From Pelecanus crispus (lineage: Eukaryota > Chordata > Aves > Pelecaniformes > Pelecanidae), in the NCBI RefSeq assembly GCF_030463565.1, contig NC_134676.1, positions 26,392,728 through 26,456,727 of the forward strand: a DNA stretch of 64,000 bases. Reading direction: 5' to 3'. A program made the translations under genes and the position numbers. This document shows positions 1-13,100 of the stretch, one piece after another (within the stretch, counting starts at the first letter, position 1; each line of letters begins with the position of its first letter). The notes beneath the pieces were generated by a model, which was not told the DNA's origin, made no database searches, and saw only the letters and a program-made list of their open reading frames with translations.

Positions 1-1125
1 TGTTTACTTCTCTAAGTCTGTATGTCAAAACAAATTTCACAAATATACACTCTTTTACATTCTAAACAGGCAGGATATTTTGGTATTATGCTCAATGGCT
101 TCAGGGAGGTTTACTCATGTGTTACTTTTATGAGTATTGAAAGCTTATATGAAAAATGCTTTTCTTAATGTTTACCTCATTGTTTTGTACTTCAAAGCAT
201 GTCTAACTGTTTCCAAACATTCTAGTGGGAAACATCCAACCCCTCATATACTGTGTTTTCTTCATTTCAGATTTTCTCATCAAAACACTGAACAAGTTTA
301 AAGACTCGGGAACCACCTGTTCCAGAACCTGCCTCTGTTCCGGTCCCAACCTTGTCTTATTTTTATCTGGGAGGAAGGCAGCAGGACTTAATATCATGGA
401 TATTTCAGAATCCCATAATGGAACTTAGCACACAGGCTACTGGGACAGATGCTGGGGTCTGTTCTTGTCTCGTTGGGTTTTTTTTTAAACAAAGAATCGT
501 TTAGGCATTATTGATTGAGATCTGCAAAAAATTCTGAAGATTTCAGATGCTGTTTGTTGGCTGGCATCTAAATCAAAACCAGATCTATTCTGTACAGTTA
601 AGTTTTGCAAACTGTTAAACTTTAAGGTTGACTAAACAGGTTATACTGCCATGAACTACGTGTCCTGTTTGCAAATTTAGACAGCAAAACAGAAACAGAT
701 GACTTCCCATAGTTGGGTTTTGTTACTTCCATTTAAAGCCAAGTCCTATGGTAGGCCCCACCTGCAGCAGAATGACCAGTGATCAGTGCTAAGAACTCAG
801 AGGGACTTTCAGGGAGCTTGTTGGTCCACAGTATATTGTGGGGTGGCTTCTCCCAGGAGTGAGCAGGGTAAGCAAAAGGTAGAGCCTGAAGCTATACAGT
901 TATCTGGTCCAACAATGAAGTCTCTCTCTTCCATACCCCACCTACCGAGGCAACTCCCCAGTTCAGCTAGTCCCTAGCTCTGTATACTCTGAGCCAGTAA
1001 CAACCTGAGTAACAGAATGGCTTTCACAGCAATAATTAAATTCAGAGACAGACATGCTTATTCTCTGTAAGCCTGAGGTCATGTCAGGGAGCTACCCTGT
1101 CTTTCTCTTCCCAGGACCTTGCAAT

Positions 1126-1310
1126 ATAGAATCACAGCATGGTTTGGGTTGGAACAGACCTTTAAAGATCATCTAGTGCAACCCCCTTGCCATGGCAGGG
1201 ACATGTTTCACTAGGTCAGGTTGCTCAAAGCCCCATCCAACCTGACTCTGAACGCTTCCAGTGATGGGACATCCACATATTCTCTGGTCAACATGTTCCA
1301 GTACAGGGCC
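1126..1310 (-). mobile_element. Old CR1 fragment in THBS4 intron 4
   Basis: Reads ATAGAATCACAGCATGGTTT, then the CR1 3'UTR consensus (GTTGGAACAGACCTTTAAAG, CATCTAGTGCAACCCC) and the CCATCCAACCTGACTCTGAA region. Diverged, without coding capacity. Confidence 0.8.
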
Positions 1311-2007
1311 TTGGATTTAGGGGAGGCAACGAGCTTCACTGCACAGCTAATTGGTCCAGGCAGGGCAAATGCACAAACACTACCTTGTGTAATTGCAGGC
1401 CACCATGAAATGCCTCATAGATACTTCTCTTCTAGCTCTCTTGGGAGCAATACTGGCTCAAGCACCCCACTTGCCCCCATCCGCAAAGTCAAAAGTCCTG
1501 AAGTGTCATTCAAAGAGACTGTGGTTACTTGGTCAGAGATCCACCCACGACTAAAGCAAGGATTATGGCTGACAAGAGAACAGTTTCCTGTCAGCCTATA
1601 ATCATCCACCAAAGAAGTTACATATGCAAGTTACACATGGAATTATGAAGAGGCAGGTTCAAAGTCAACAGAAGGAGACACCTCCTCAGACCTGTGATGA
1701 ATTTCTTGCCAGGAGACATTCTTGATCATGCATTCAAAACTGACTGGACAGATTCATGGAAGGAAACATATATTGAGTACAAAACACAAAGACTCCACCT
1801 CTGAGTTGAGAGATCTATATACCATGAACTGCTGGAGAATAGGAAAGTATTCAGGGAAAATCAAACTATAACTCCACTCTCTTATACTCTTCCCCTTGAG
1901 TCTATATTGGCACACTGTCTCTAATAGTAGCTAGGTTAAAAGAATCTTTGGTCAGGTGTAGCATAGCTATTTTTTTTTTACACTATGTCAGGTTCAGGTA
2001 CCCTACA

Positions 2008-2070
2008 TGAACTAGATGACCCCCAAAGATCCCTTCTGACCTGAACGATTTTGTGATGATGATTACATGC
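2008..2070 (+). mobile_element. Short old CR1 3' fragment
   Basis: GAACTAGATGACCCCCAAAG, then ATCCCTTCTGACCTGAACG and a degraded GATTTTGTGATGATGATT tail. It resembles the last 60 bp of CR1 in plus orientation, in the same intron as the fragment at 1126. Confidence 0.6.
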
Positions 2071-4066
2071 AGCATACTAATCTCATCTACCAAACCCAGT
2101 GCATTTTGCACTGTATTTTTATATCCACACAGGAAGATCCAAATACACATGTTCAACCTCTGTCTGATGATCATATTCTCATCTGCACTGCTTAGGTGTC
2201 TCAGCCTCACAGACTGAACACTGAGGGAATGCTGCTGCCACAGCAGTGAGCAATGACCAGGCACGCAGTCAAGGCCATGTACAGTTATTCAGGTCCAAAG
2301 CTCTCCCAAGGATTTTCCAATTAGTAAGAAATCACATGCTTTTACCAAGATACACAGGTCTCACACCCTTATACAGCTAAGCGTTTGCATTCCAGCTTTT
2401 TCTGGCTGAAGGCAAAACTGTGGTTATCTGATCTATTGCTCCTGTAAAAGGGCATCATGAAGCATACACAAAGTGCAAGGCAGCTGAGTTAATATTGCTG
2501 TTGGAACATGTGCACCTTTTCCTTTGGTGGATTTGGCTATGGAGACTTTGAGTATATTCATATGAGTTGTTTTATTATTATTATTAATATGATACTAATT
2601 CCACTTGAAGGTTATAAGCAACTGAATTTGAGAGGTTCAGCCAGGCGGAGGCAGCCAGGGAGAGACAATATGTCTCTGTATTACTACCATTTGTATCATT
2701 GATTAATGAGCAAAAAGTTACAAACAAGAAAGCTGCAAGTCTGCAATCTGGAAACCTCACTCACAGAGCTGTGAGTGTTTCCAGGAGGAAACAATGAATT
2801 ACCCTTCCCTTCTGTGTGCAAATTCTTGTTGATTTAGGGAAAAAGAGAGACCTTTGAGGATAAAACTGTATTTTTTTGCCTAGGTGTATATATATTAAGG
2901 AGCAAGAAAACAGAAGCATGTGAAACTGAGGATTTACATAGCTAAAAGGCAAAACAGATTCTGTTATCACTGCACACCACTGATGCCTACTTTCATGTAA
3001 TGTACCCAGGATGCTCTCATATAAAATTTGTGTATCTTGTCTCTATTCTAATCAAAAGTAGCAATGCTGCAGTGCTGGGTTTGGCAGGTGGTACAGGAAA
3101 GGGTATGACAGAGAGAACTTCTCATGGGTCCTATTTCAAACCTTGAACTCACTTTTTTCCCCCCGTGGTTGTCACATTAACATATTACATGCACAGTGTG
3201 AACCCATTCTTCTCCCTCCCACCCACAGCAGAAAGGCAGATCGACGGGGACTTGGAAGGGGTACAGATGGGGCAGTCTAGCCCAGGTTTGCTGTGTCAGG
3301 AGGTTAGAGAGCACCCTCGCCCATCACAGGGGATGGCACGCAGCCCCTGGGGACCTGCAGAATTCCCAGTAGCCTCAGCTCCTTCCTTTCCTCCCTGTTC
3401 CGAGGTCAGTCTCCACAATGCTCACCACTTGCAGAAAAGGAGTTGGTTCTGTAGCAGATTTCTAGTCCAGCAGGTGACAAAAGCCTTGCAGCAGGACTAG
3501 TGGCTGCCTCGCAATGGCTTTTCCCACGTGGACCCGCAGACTCTGTAGCTGTAGCACCAACACGGTCTGCAGTCTCCTGTGTCCTTCTTCATGCCTTGTT
3601 CCTCCCCTCTCTGGTGCACTCCAGTGACCAACAGAAGACGAATACTGGCCATGTGGATAAGGACATCGATAGGTCTTGCTACTCTATTCATCTGCCTATT
3701 TTCATGAAGCCTGTAGCAGTGTGTCACATTTAGGACTACTTCCTGTCTGCAATTTGAATACTTGAAATATTATTAAGCTGACACAAACAGATCATGATCA
3801 GAAAGGTTTGTCTTCCAAATTAGGCTAAAAAGCCTCTTTTAATCATTACAGACAACAACTCATTGCTTTATCACCAGCAGCAGTGACTGCTTTCTCTCCA
3901 AACTGAGCTCCTTCTAAAACATTTACAGAAAATTATGGTTGTAATTCAGTCAAGTAATTGTTATTACTTGTCTATAGAACTTCTCCACATTTTTAATACT
4001 CATCACATTAGCTTCTTTGCACTAGTATCCTAAGGAACAATTTTAACTCCTGGTTGCAAGCCTTAC

Positions 4067-4172
4067 CAGTGTACTGAGGAACAGGTTCAATTTGTTGAAG
4101 AAAACAATCCTGCAGGTTCCCCACTTGGGCAAGTGTTCCTCCAGTTACCAGCTTCAGCTCATCTAGCGTATC
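4067..4172 (-). CDS. THBS4: THBS4 coding exon 4 (end of N-terminal domain)
   Basis: 106 nt, residues 181-215, phase 0 in and phase 1 out. The acceptor is TGACTCCAG and the donor is ACTG|GTAAGG. It encodes [12 protein letters not shown], then the LQDCFLQQ motif, which precedes the coiled-coil assembly region in THBS4. The next exon was not found between 4066 and 1 and is presumed to lie outside the window. Confidence 0.9.
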
Positions 4173-7100
4173 CTGGAGTCACAAGAAAAACAGATCTCAC
4201 AATTCTGGTACAGCAATGGAAAAAATGTGAAATATCAGGCAAAGTAAATTAATTTTGTTGAGAGGTTGTCCATTTCCTAAGCATGCAGGACCTACACAGA
4301 CCCCTTCAGGACCACCCATCGCCATCTGAACTGTAATAAAATCCCTAATCTTTGCCTTAAAGACTTTCAAATAGCTGTGGTTTTATTTTGAGATTTTTAC
4401 TATTCCAATTCATATGATCTCACATACCAGGAAGTTCACATATTTTTATCTCTGTAGTATATACGAATGATTTTTTTGTTGTTGAACTGAATCCAAAGCG
4501 GTCTTTTTTTCCCCCCCTCTCAAACAGGTTGACATGCAGGTCAGGAATGTGGGCCCCTTAGTGATTCTCCATATAAACAGGCTCATTTTCAAGCCTGCAA
4601 TGAAACAAAGCAAGGGGGCAACCTTGGTGGCAGAACACCTTTGCACCTTCTAATGCAATTTTCCATTAATGATGATGGAAGATGCTTGTGGAAGATACTG
4701 TTTATGTCAGACTGCTGATACAGAGATGACAGGAAGCTACGCCAACACCTGGTTGGCAGACAGAGGAAGAAAAGCTATTGTAGTCAAACAGATGGGGGTT
4801 GGACCCTTGCATCATTTGAGTCCCCTCCGTCTTCTTAGTCCATGTGGCTTATTATGAAGAGGAAAGCCACATACACAGCCAAGGGTTGCTCATACTGAAC
4901 AGCTGTAAGAAGCTGATGAAGAGCTGCCCTTACTGCACCAGCTAAGTCCTTGCAAGAAGTCCATTCCTCAAGAAACACCTAGACTGAAGTCACGCAGGCA
5001 GTACTTTTTTTTTTTTTTAATAAGCTTAAAATTGTGTTTAAAACAAATGGCATAATTATTACTGGGTTCAGTGAAGCTAAGATTTCACCTATTCCATAGG
5101 GAACTTAGATGTACATTTATTTCACAACTTAATGCTCAAATATTACTGAAGCACCATTGTACAGAGCTTAGCTGCTGTGAGGCCTGAGGTCTGGATTCAG
5201 TGATCCAGAGGATCCTTGGTGATCCCTTTAAGTGCTCAGCCTGCTCCTAGTTTTCCCACTCACCTGTGGCTTCTCTTGGAAAGTGCGCAACTCTACTGCC
5301 ACCGACCTCTGAGACAGCGCTGAAAATGCTTTTGGCAGGTCTTGAACAGCACCTACTTGCAGACAGTCCAAATACAACTCTATTGTGCCCGATCCCTGCT
5401 GCAGGCCACTCAGCCACAAGATGACAGCATGGGGTTTCCCATCAGCCAGCTGGACGTTGCTAAAGACCACTGAATTCAACCTCCCATCGTTCTTCAGATA
5501 GCGCAGCACCACTAGTACAAAATACACAGAAGGACTATCAGAAGATAGCAGATAACCCAAGACTGATCAAGGAAGATCCTGTGGAAATCTTCAGTTGCAC
5601 TGGTATTTTTCCACATGTCAGCTTTTGTAAATACATCCCATATGCAGATACAAATGGTAATAATAAATGGGACATTGACTCTCAGAGCAGGATTACCAGG
5701 ACTCCTGCGTGACTCCCCATTTGTAAAGCATTGCTGCCTGCACAGTATTTTCCACTGCTTTGTCCAGGCCTCTCTACCTGGCTTAACCAATGTCACCTTA
5801 CAGGCCATAACATGCTAAAATACAAGTGGTAAAGGTAAAGGGTGTAGTGTACAGCTTGCAGTCAGCACTCTGGCAAGTACATATCTGACAGACCTAGAAA
5901 TACTCTGTAGCAGAAACGTACAACTAGAAAAATCAGTTTCAGTGATGCATATTGCACTCAGTGAAGCCATCTGACAGTGTATCCCAATACATCATTAAAG
6001 AAACCAAAGGAAACATGATTCCAAGCCAATAACCTGTATTTCTTTGTAACAAATTGTAAGTAAAAACAAAATATAATGCAGAAAAGACATATGCCAGCCC
6101 CCTCTTTTTTAAGGCATTCGTGAATACTTGATAATTCACACAACAAATTCTCATTTTATGAAGTAAAACGCATCATCGAAAAACACAATCTCTTGCATGC
6201 TGTACAATATTGAAAAAATCACTCTTTCCTAAGGAAATTGGATCAGTAAGCTAGGATCTGCAAGCTAAATCTCTTAGACCAGCTAGCTAGTACTCTCCAC
6301 AAAATCTCTCCCTGGATCTCCAAATGCGTATCTGCAGAAGCAATGAGCGGAGTGCATCTAGACAGCGCATAACTACTCTACAATATTAGACAGACCTTGT
6401 TTCAAAGATCCCACTGATCACCAGCCTACATGTCCCTTATTTCCTCGTGATACAGTTCTGTGCGTTGAGGAGTCAACCTGCACAGACACTGGGCACCTAA
6501 ACAGTTAAGTGCTGGCTCTTGTGCACATCTGTTTGAAGTTCACAGAAGGCTGCTACTGTTGCATCAAGTGAGAGCTCACAAATACTCTGACCTTGGAGAA
6601 ACACCTACATTAACGTGAGGTCAACTAAAAATTGTGGCTATAGTGGAGGGAAAAACTCTTATTAGCTTCAGAGCTAACAACACATACTAAACTCAGCCCA
6701 TTTTTATTCATTTAACAAATTATCCTCCCATCTCTCCACTACTAATGTACCCTCTTTGATTCTGTGATGCCTCTGTTGGTAACCTTCTGAGTTACTGGGT
6801 ACACGTTCCCTATTTTTTTAATTGCTCAGTGTAATCATTAAAAGAATCCAGATTTATACCAGCATGAGCAGGGCAGGGTATGTCTCTATCTTTAAAGTCT
6901 ACACTAGTGCTAAAGTCTCAGCAGCTGTGATCAACATTAGGAATGTTTTCACTGCTGTCTATGTCAAAACACTGCCAGACCTGAGATTTCCGCAAAGGTG
7001 CATGAGGTCACCAGTAAACTTGCTAAAAGGTAGCATTTCTTGGCAAACTCAAAGATCTGGCAAGACAGAGTACGTTGCAGGCATTTTACTTCTGTGAATA

Positions 7101-10100
7101 TTATGCACGCCTGGTCGTATGAAAGCAAGGTCTTTGGATCTGGGCCCTGCATTCAGAGTGACCAAACACAGCAGTAAGCTAGAGAAGGAAAGAGGAGATG
7201 GTGGCAGGGCCCAGAACGGACCCTGCCAGAATAGTTTCAGGACAAGGAACAGTCTGGTTTGGAAGGAGGATCAAGTATTCCTTCCTCAGCCAAAGCCAAA
7301 TATCCATCTGGTAAACTAGAGTAGGCTTTTGAAGGGAGATTGTGCTGGACCACAGCCTCCGCCTCAGTAAGGTTTAACTCATCCAAGCCCCTGCGTTATG
7401 TGTTTGCTGCTAGGATATTCTACACTGACATTCATGAGAGTAAGTGGCTCACCTGTGCTGTTTAAGAAACAGATTTTCAATGAAACTACTAATCCTGCCA
7501 GTAAATAGGAACTGCTTCACAGAATTGTTAAATTACATCACTTTTTTGCACTTAACTGCTCTTTGTTCCATGAAGAAATCATTCAAAAAGGATAGGAAAC
7601 CCAGGGATGCTATTTGCCCCTGAAAAGTACATTGGTCTAACCAAAATGAGTTGAGCAGTTGCCCAGTAATTCAGATCTGTGCTTTAAAAACATTCAGGCA
7701 TTATAAACATTTTATTATCAGCTATACCACAACAAAACCAGAACATGAGCAAACCGTTTGGAACACGGCTCTCAAATGTGGCACTTTAAAGGATAACTAA
7801 GGCCCACTTTGGGCTACTTAGATCAGAGTTGGGTGCATAAGTGGAAGTACCATGCAGAGGAAGCATTATGCATATATGCACCCTTCCAAAACCGTAGACA
7901 TTTTGACCCTGCATGTTGCTAAGACACCAACATTGGCTCACCACTTAAATGATGATCGCCAGTCTTGAGAGGATCACAAACAGCCCCACACTCCATACTT
8001 TCAGCTCATGTGACGATCTCCTGGATGCGGTTTAACTTACTGTATGAAGTAGCCATATGGGACACTTGACACTCTCCGAGAAATCACACGTGAAAATGCT
8101 GCCTACTACTTGCATGCTGCCATATGCCTCAAACAAGGTGCACTAAAGCAGTAAGGAGGCAAAGAGACCTCCACGGAACAGCCTTGCTGTGAAAAGCCTC
8201 CCTCTGACCAGTCCTTTACAACAGGTAGGTTACGACGCCCATCTACTCAATACTGGTCACTGACAGGACAAGTTTCTTCATGCTGCTTATCTATGTGCCA
8301 CTGTCCTGTCCCACACACTTCTCAAATACAACACTAACATGCTGAGGACAAAGCCAAAAGAAGCCAGGTAACTTTCTACCAGAAAGCCTCTTAAGTCTGT
8401 TAGTTAAAGGGTATCAGTAACCATCATGCATGCAGGTATTCTTGAAAATCAAGAGAAGAGTTTGATATGTTCAAAATTGTATGTATATAGACATATTTAT
8501 GTGTATACATGTGCATTCCTATATGTACATGGAATTCCTATATGTACATAAATGTGTGTGTGTGAGAAGGAGAGAGGGAGTATGTGTGATCTATTATTTA
8601 TTTAGAAATTAGGCAAGTCAGTGTCAGGAATTGTATGACACTTATTGATAAGGCTTACTGACAACCAACATACACACAGAGCACAAAAGTTCTTATTCCC
8701 TGACCTCAGAAGGATTTTGGCAGACCTGATAAAACTACCTATGTTTTAATCTAACTCATTTCCCTACATTTCCCAAGCAAAAGGTGTGCTTTTCTTCAGC
8801 ATATAGAATAATTTTCCTATGTATAAACTGAAATTTCTCAGTAGAGTTTCTCGGTATGTTGGACACAGCTGCCCAATTACAACATTTGCAGCAGCAAATT
8901 ATCATAGCATTGGTGAAGTCAATGGAGCAACAATAATTTACATAATTTGACAATTTTTCGCTGAACCTTAAAATTGCAATATATCCTAGATCTGGTCTAG
9001 AGAGTAATGAAAGCTCTCAATTTCTAAAAGTATGCTGAAGCTCCTACTCTGGCTCCTGATTAACTAATTTCAGTGAATGGAAAACAAACACTAATTCACC
9101 CAAACGATCCTGTAAGTGCTAGGAATGTTTGTCTTGCATAGTCACATCTAACCTCCAGGGTCAGCAGAACAAGAACCTGCCTTTCATATGCATGAGGCAG
9201 CATGTGCGTGTGTCCCTCACATTCCTGAGTAATAAGAACCAGTGATTGTCCCAAGGGGAAAAAGAAAAAAGAAAACAACAACAAAAAAAAAAAAGAAAAA
9301 CAATTTGACTCCCTTCTCCATACTCCATTTTTTTCCTCCTTTCTCAGCATTGCTCAGAGCAAGCACCTCAGCAGAGTGGAGATACCAGCTGACTGTCAGG
9401 TCAGCTTCCCCTGGCCAGGAGAGAGCAGCATGCAGTGAAAGGAAGGAAAGAGAAGAGCAGTGAGAGGGGAGGTAACCAACACTCTTCACTTGTGAGGGGG
9501 GGCCTAAGTGGTGACAGCATGCAACAGGAGTGACTCAAGCACAAAGGTTAATCACAGAGTTTTCAACATCCATCTGTGACACACCAATAACTATGGATCC
9601 AACACTAGTTTTCCCCTACATACTCCAAACACTCACCTTTATTCATCCGTCCCATGACTGTAAATTCAAAATACTTGCTGTTGTCAGCTGACGAATACAG
9701 GCCAAATATGGTGGCTGTGCTCTTCGGCTGCAGTTTGAATGTTGAGAGCAAGTACACATCATTCAGCATGGGATCACCAAGTGCTTGTTGCAAGAAGTTC
9801 GTTACCACTCTCTTGTTGGAATAGGGAAGAAGATCAAAAACTGAAAAATAAGCAAGTTTCAATAGCAATTTAAATATAATAATGACCAAAGAAGAATGTA
9901 GTCTGAAGCCACCCATTGGAGATTGTACAGTCTTTGCTATTTCCATATGGGTACTTTAAAATAAGCATAAGTTGTCCTACCTAAAATAAATAATATGAAA
10001 ACAAAAATTAACAATATGAAGATCATCTTTAAAGATCACCTAGTCCAACCCCCCTGGCATTGGCAGGGATGTCTTAAGCAACCTGATCTAGTGAAAGATG

Positions 10101-13100
10101 TCTCTGCCCATGGCAGGGGGGTTGGACTACATGGTGTTTAAAGATCCCCTCCAACCAAAACTATTCTATGATTCTATCAAAATATCATACAGATTTTGTT
10201 GCAACTGATCATCTTTTAGCAACTTTTTTTCTAAAAGGAATTATTAATAAGTTACTAACATAGAAATATCTAATCTTCAAATTGAGGTACTCAAATATTT
10301 TCAGGTAGATCTCTAAAATTCTTCTCTTCTGACGATGCACCCCAACAGAAAGCTTTTTAACCTATTTCTACTTGCATTAATTCAGATGCTTCTGTTCATA
10401 TTTCAATCAGACTGAGGATCCGGCATCAAAATTTTCAGACAGATTTCCCGTTTACGTATCCTAAGAATCATTTTGATGGCATTTGCAGGGCACCAATTAA
10501 AATGCTAAAAAGCCAGGTAATCAATATGATGTTCATAACCTCCTTCTCACTTCACTGACTTCTCAGAAGATGTATTATGTAAAGAAGACTCATCTTTCCC
10601 TTCTGGCACAGATAACAAAGACAGGCCTGACAAAAAAAAAAAAAAAACCAACCCTGAAGGCATAGTGAAAGCCGTTTCAAATTTTTCTTTTAATTTTTGC
10701 ACAATGCATCGGCAAAGAGTCTAGCATGACACTTGTACATATGCCAGCTACCCCCCTTATGGCACTGAAACAACAAGCTCGGGTTTACCTCAATGTTCCT
10801 AAAAATGTCTCCAAACTCAATAAGCCATTCCACTAGGTTTCTTGATAATCTCCTATTTCAACCCACTGCTATTAAAGCACTATATATATTATACCCTTCA
10901 AATGAAGTCTGATAAATGACTATGCACAAATGTTATTTAAATATAAGGGCGTATTTAGCCATTGTATACCACTGCTGCTCCATAGCTGGGCTGTACTTTT
11001 CTCCCAGACCAGCACAATATGGTAGAGCTGCCACTGAGAAAAGCCTGAATACCAGGCAGACAGCAAAGGCACATGACAACACATTGCTCCTTACCTTGAT
11101 TCAAGCCCATGGTTGTACCCCTAAGTTTAGCTTCCCAGGCCAAAACCGGTGGACCTTTGCAGGTAAGTCTTTTCTACCCAGCATAACCTCAAAGCTGTCA
11201 TCGTCGACTAAAGTGGTAGGGCCATCCTACCAGTCCAGTGTTTCCCTAGGCTACGAGCAGGAGGAAACTGAAGAGCTCTCAGAGGACAATCACATGGGCA
11301 CACAGGCCTACCCACAGCCATGTGGGAACCCCTGTTCCCTTATATTAGAGCCTGGGTTCATGCTACTTCCATTGCTCATTCTGGAGCATCCATTCATCTA
11401 GACACTAATGTAATTTCCAAAAAACAGAAATGAAGAGATTTTTTCCCTTCATTTCATGAAACCATTGAAAAACATCACTTATTCTACACTTGCATTGGGT
11501 CCAAGGATCCCATGACTCTACTGAGAGTTTTCAGGATACAATACAAAAATAATCAGGCCCTTGACTTCCATGCACTTGTAATACTGTTGTGAAACAACTA
11601 AGAAACACGTATCTGAGATGGACCTGGTCAAAGGACTTCTCTTTCATTCAGTTCAGATTTACAGTATCCCAGGACAACCACTGCTCCCACTGAAACCAGT
11701 GACCCAGACAGCAGAGGCAAAAGGCTGGGTATTTCATCACGTTTAGTGCACAGAGCACAAAGCAACTGCCCAAGCAAGATACTGAAATGCAACTCACTAT
11801 TCTGTACAACAGCATTTTGCAGGTAATAATAATTCATAAAATACAGCTGTGCCTTCTCAGATGGAGCACCGCAATACAGTACTTAAGTCTCTAACAGCAC
11901 AAAATATAGCCATACACTTTGTCCAGTCCTTCTACGTCTATTGGCTGATTTTATATCAATTCCTGTGAGACTAATTAATCTCTGCCAGAGTCAAACACTT
12001 AAAAATACAGGAGAAATATTATAGAAGTAATGACTAAACACTGGCAAAAACCTGTCTAACCTTACTGAAAACAGTTATTGACATTTTTTAAATTTGCATA
12101 TTTAAACGAATACTCAAATTGGTTTGGTAGTTGCATTCTATAAAGCACATTGCCTCAATCGGCTCCTTTGGCACCATGTTATCGAACCCTCTCTTGGGAT
12201 ATCTTCACTGACCAGCACGCAGACGCAGGACGTGACCGGATCCATCCTTTAGTGTAACTTACACACATACTAGCAAAAGTGCCTAGCAGAAGAGCAATGG
12301 GGTTATGAAAACTCATTTTACATCCTTAGTAGAGTTGGCAGAGAGAGACAACTCTTAGATCGTACAGAGACAATTGCTTGTTTGGAAGGAACAAGAAAAA
12401 AAGATTCACAAGGAATTAATTTTTAGAAGAATCTCATCTTTTTGCTCCTCTCCCTGGAAAGGCAGACTTGAAAACAAGTGGACTGAAAATAACTGCTGAA
12501 CCTGAAAGGCACAAGCAGCTGGTTTCAATCTGTGCAGCGAGAGCGAGGACTCGGGCATCCCTACGAGCACGAGCCTGCATACCCACCGGGCTAAACCGAG
12601 CCCACTCGTGAGATGGACCAGGAATTCTCTCCCCTGCCTGCTTTCTGTGTTTTTTACAAAGGAGCTGCTCACCCTCCTATGAAAATGCTAACAAGGGATC
12701 AGCTACACCTTCAGACGATGGCAAACCATTCTTTGAAGATCTGCCCAAAAACATCAATGCTAGCTCCTCAGATAGGAGCTAAAAAACATGACGGAAAGCC
12801 CTAAGAAGAGGAGGCATGGAGGAATAAAATTAGTGGCACAGGACAGGATGGAGCTCAAAATAAAAGACCCTTTCCTTCCCTTAATTCTGCTGCCATGTCA
12901 CACCAGCTTTTTGAGACCCTCCAAGGTTCTCCTCGGGTCACAGCTAACTGTAATAACCATAAACACCGCTCTACTGCTGTTCAGCACTTTTCAAGATCAT
13001 CAGTGATGGCTTAGACACCTGGAGTGAAACCCTAACCCCACTTTCCCTGGCCACTGCCCCTGACAAGGTGGAAATTTGCCTCTACTTTTTAAAATATGGC

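Larger units (their letters stand above)
1..4066 (-). other. THBS4: THBS4 intron 4 (partial)
   Basis: Noncoding sequence left of exon 4. Apart from the CR1 scraps at 1126-1310 and 2008-2070 I see no exon. A GC-richer stretch at about 3165-3600 is open in several frames but resembles no thrombospondin exon. Confidence 0.6.

Noticed and set aside
10916..11401. 161-codon plus-strand frame in THBS4 intron 1
   Set aside because: No recognisable domain or splice context; antisense to the intron and not protein-like.
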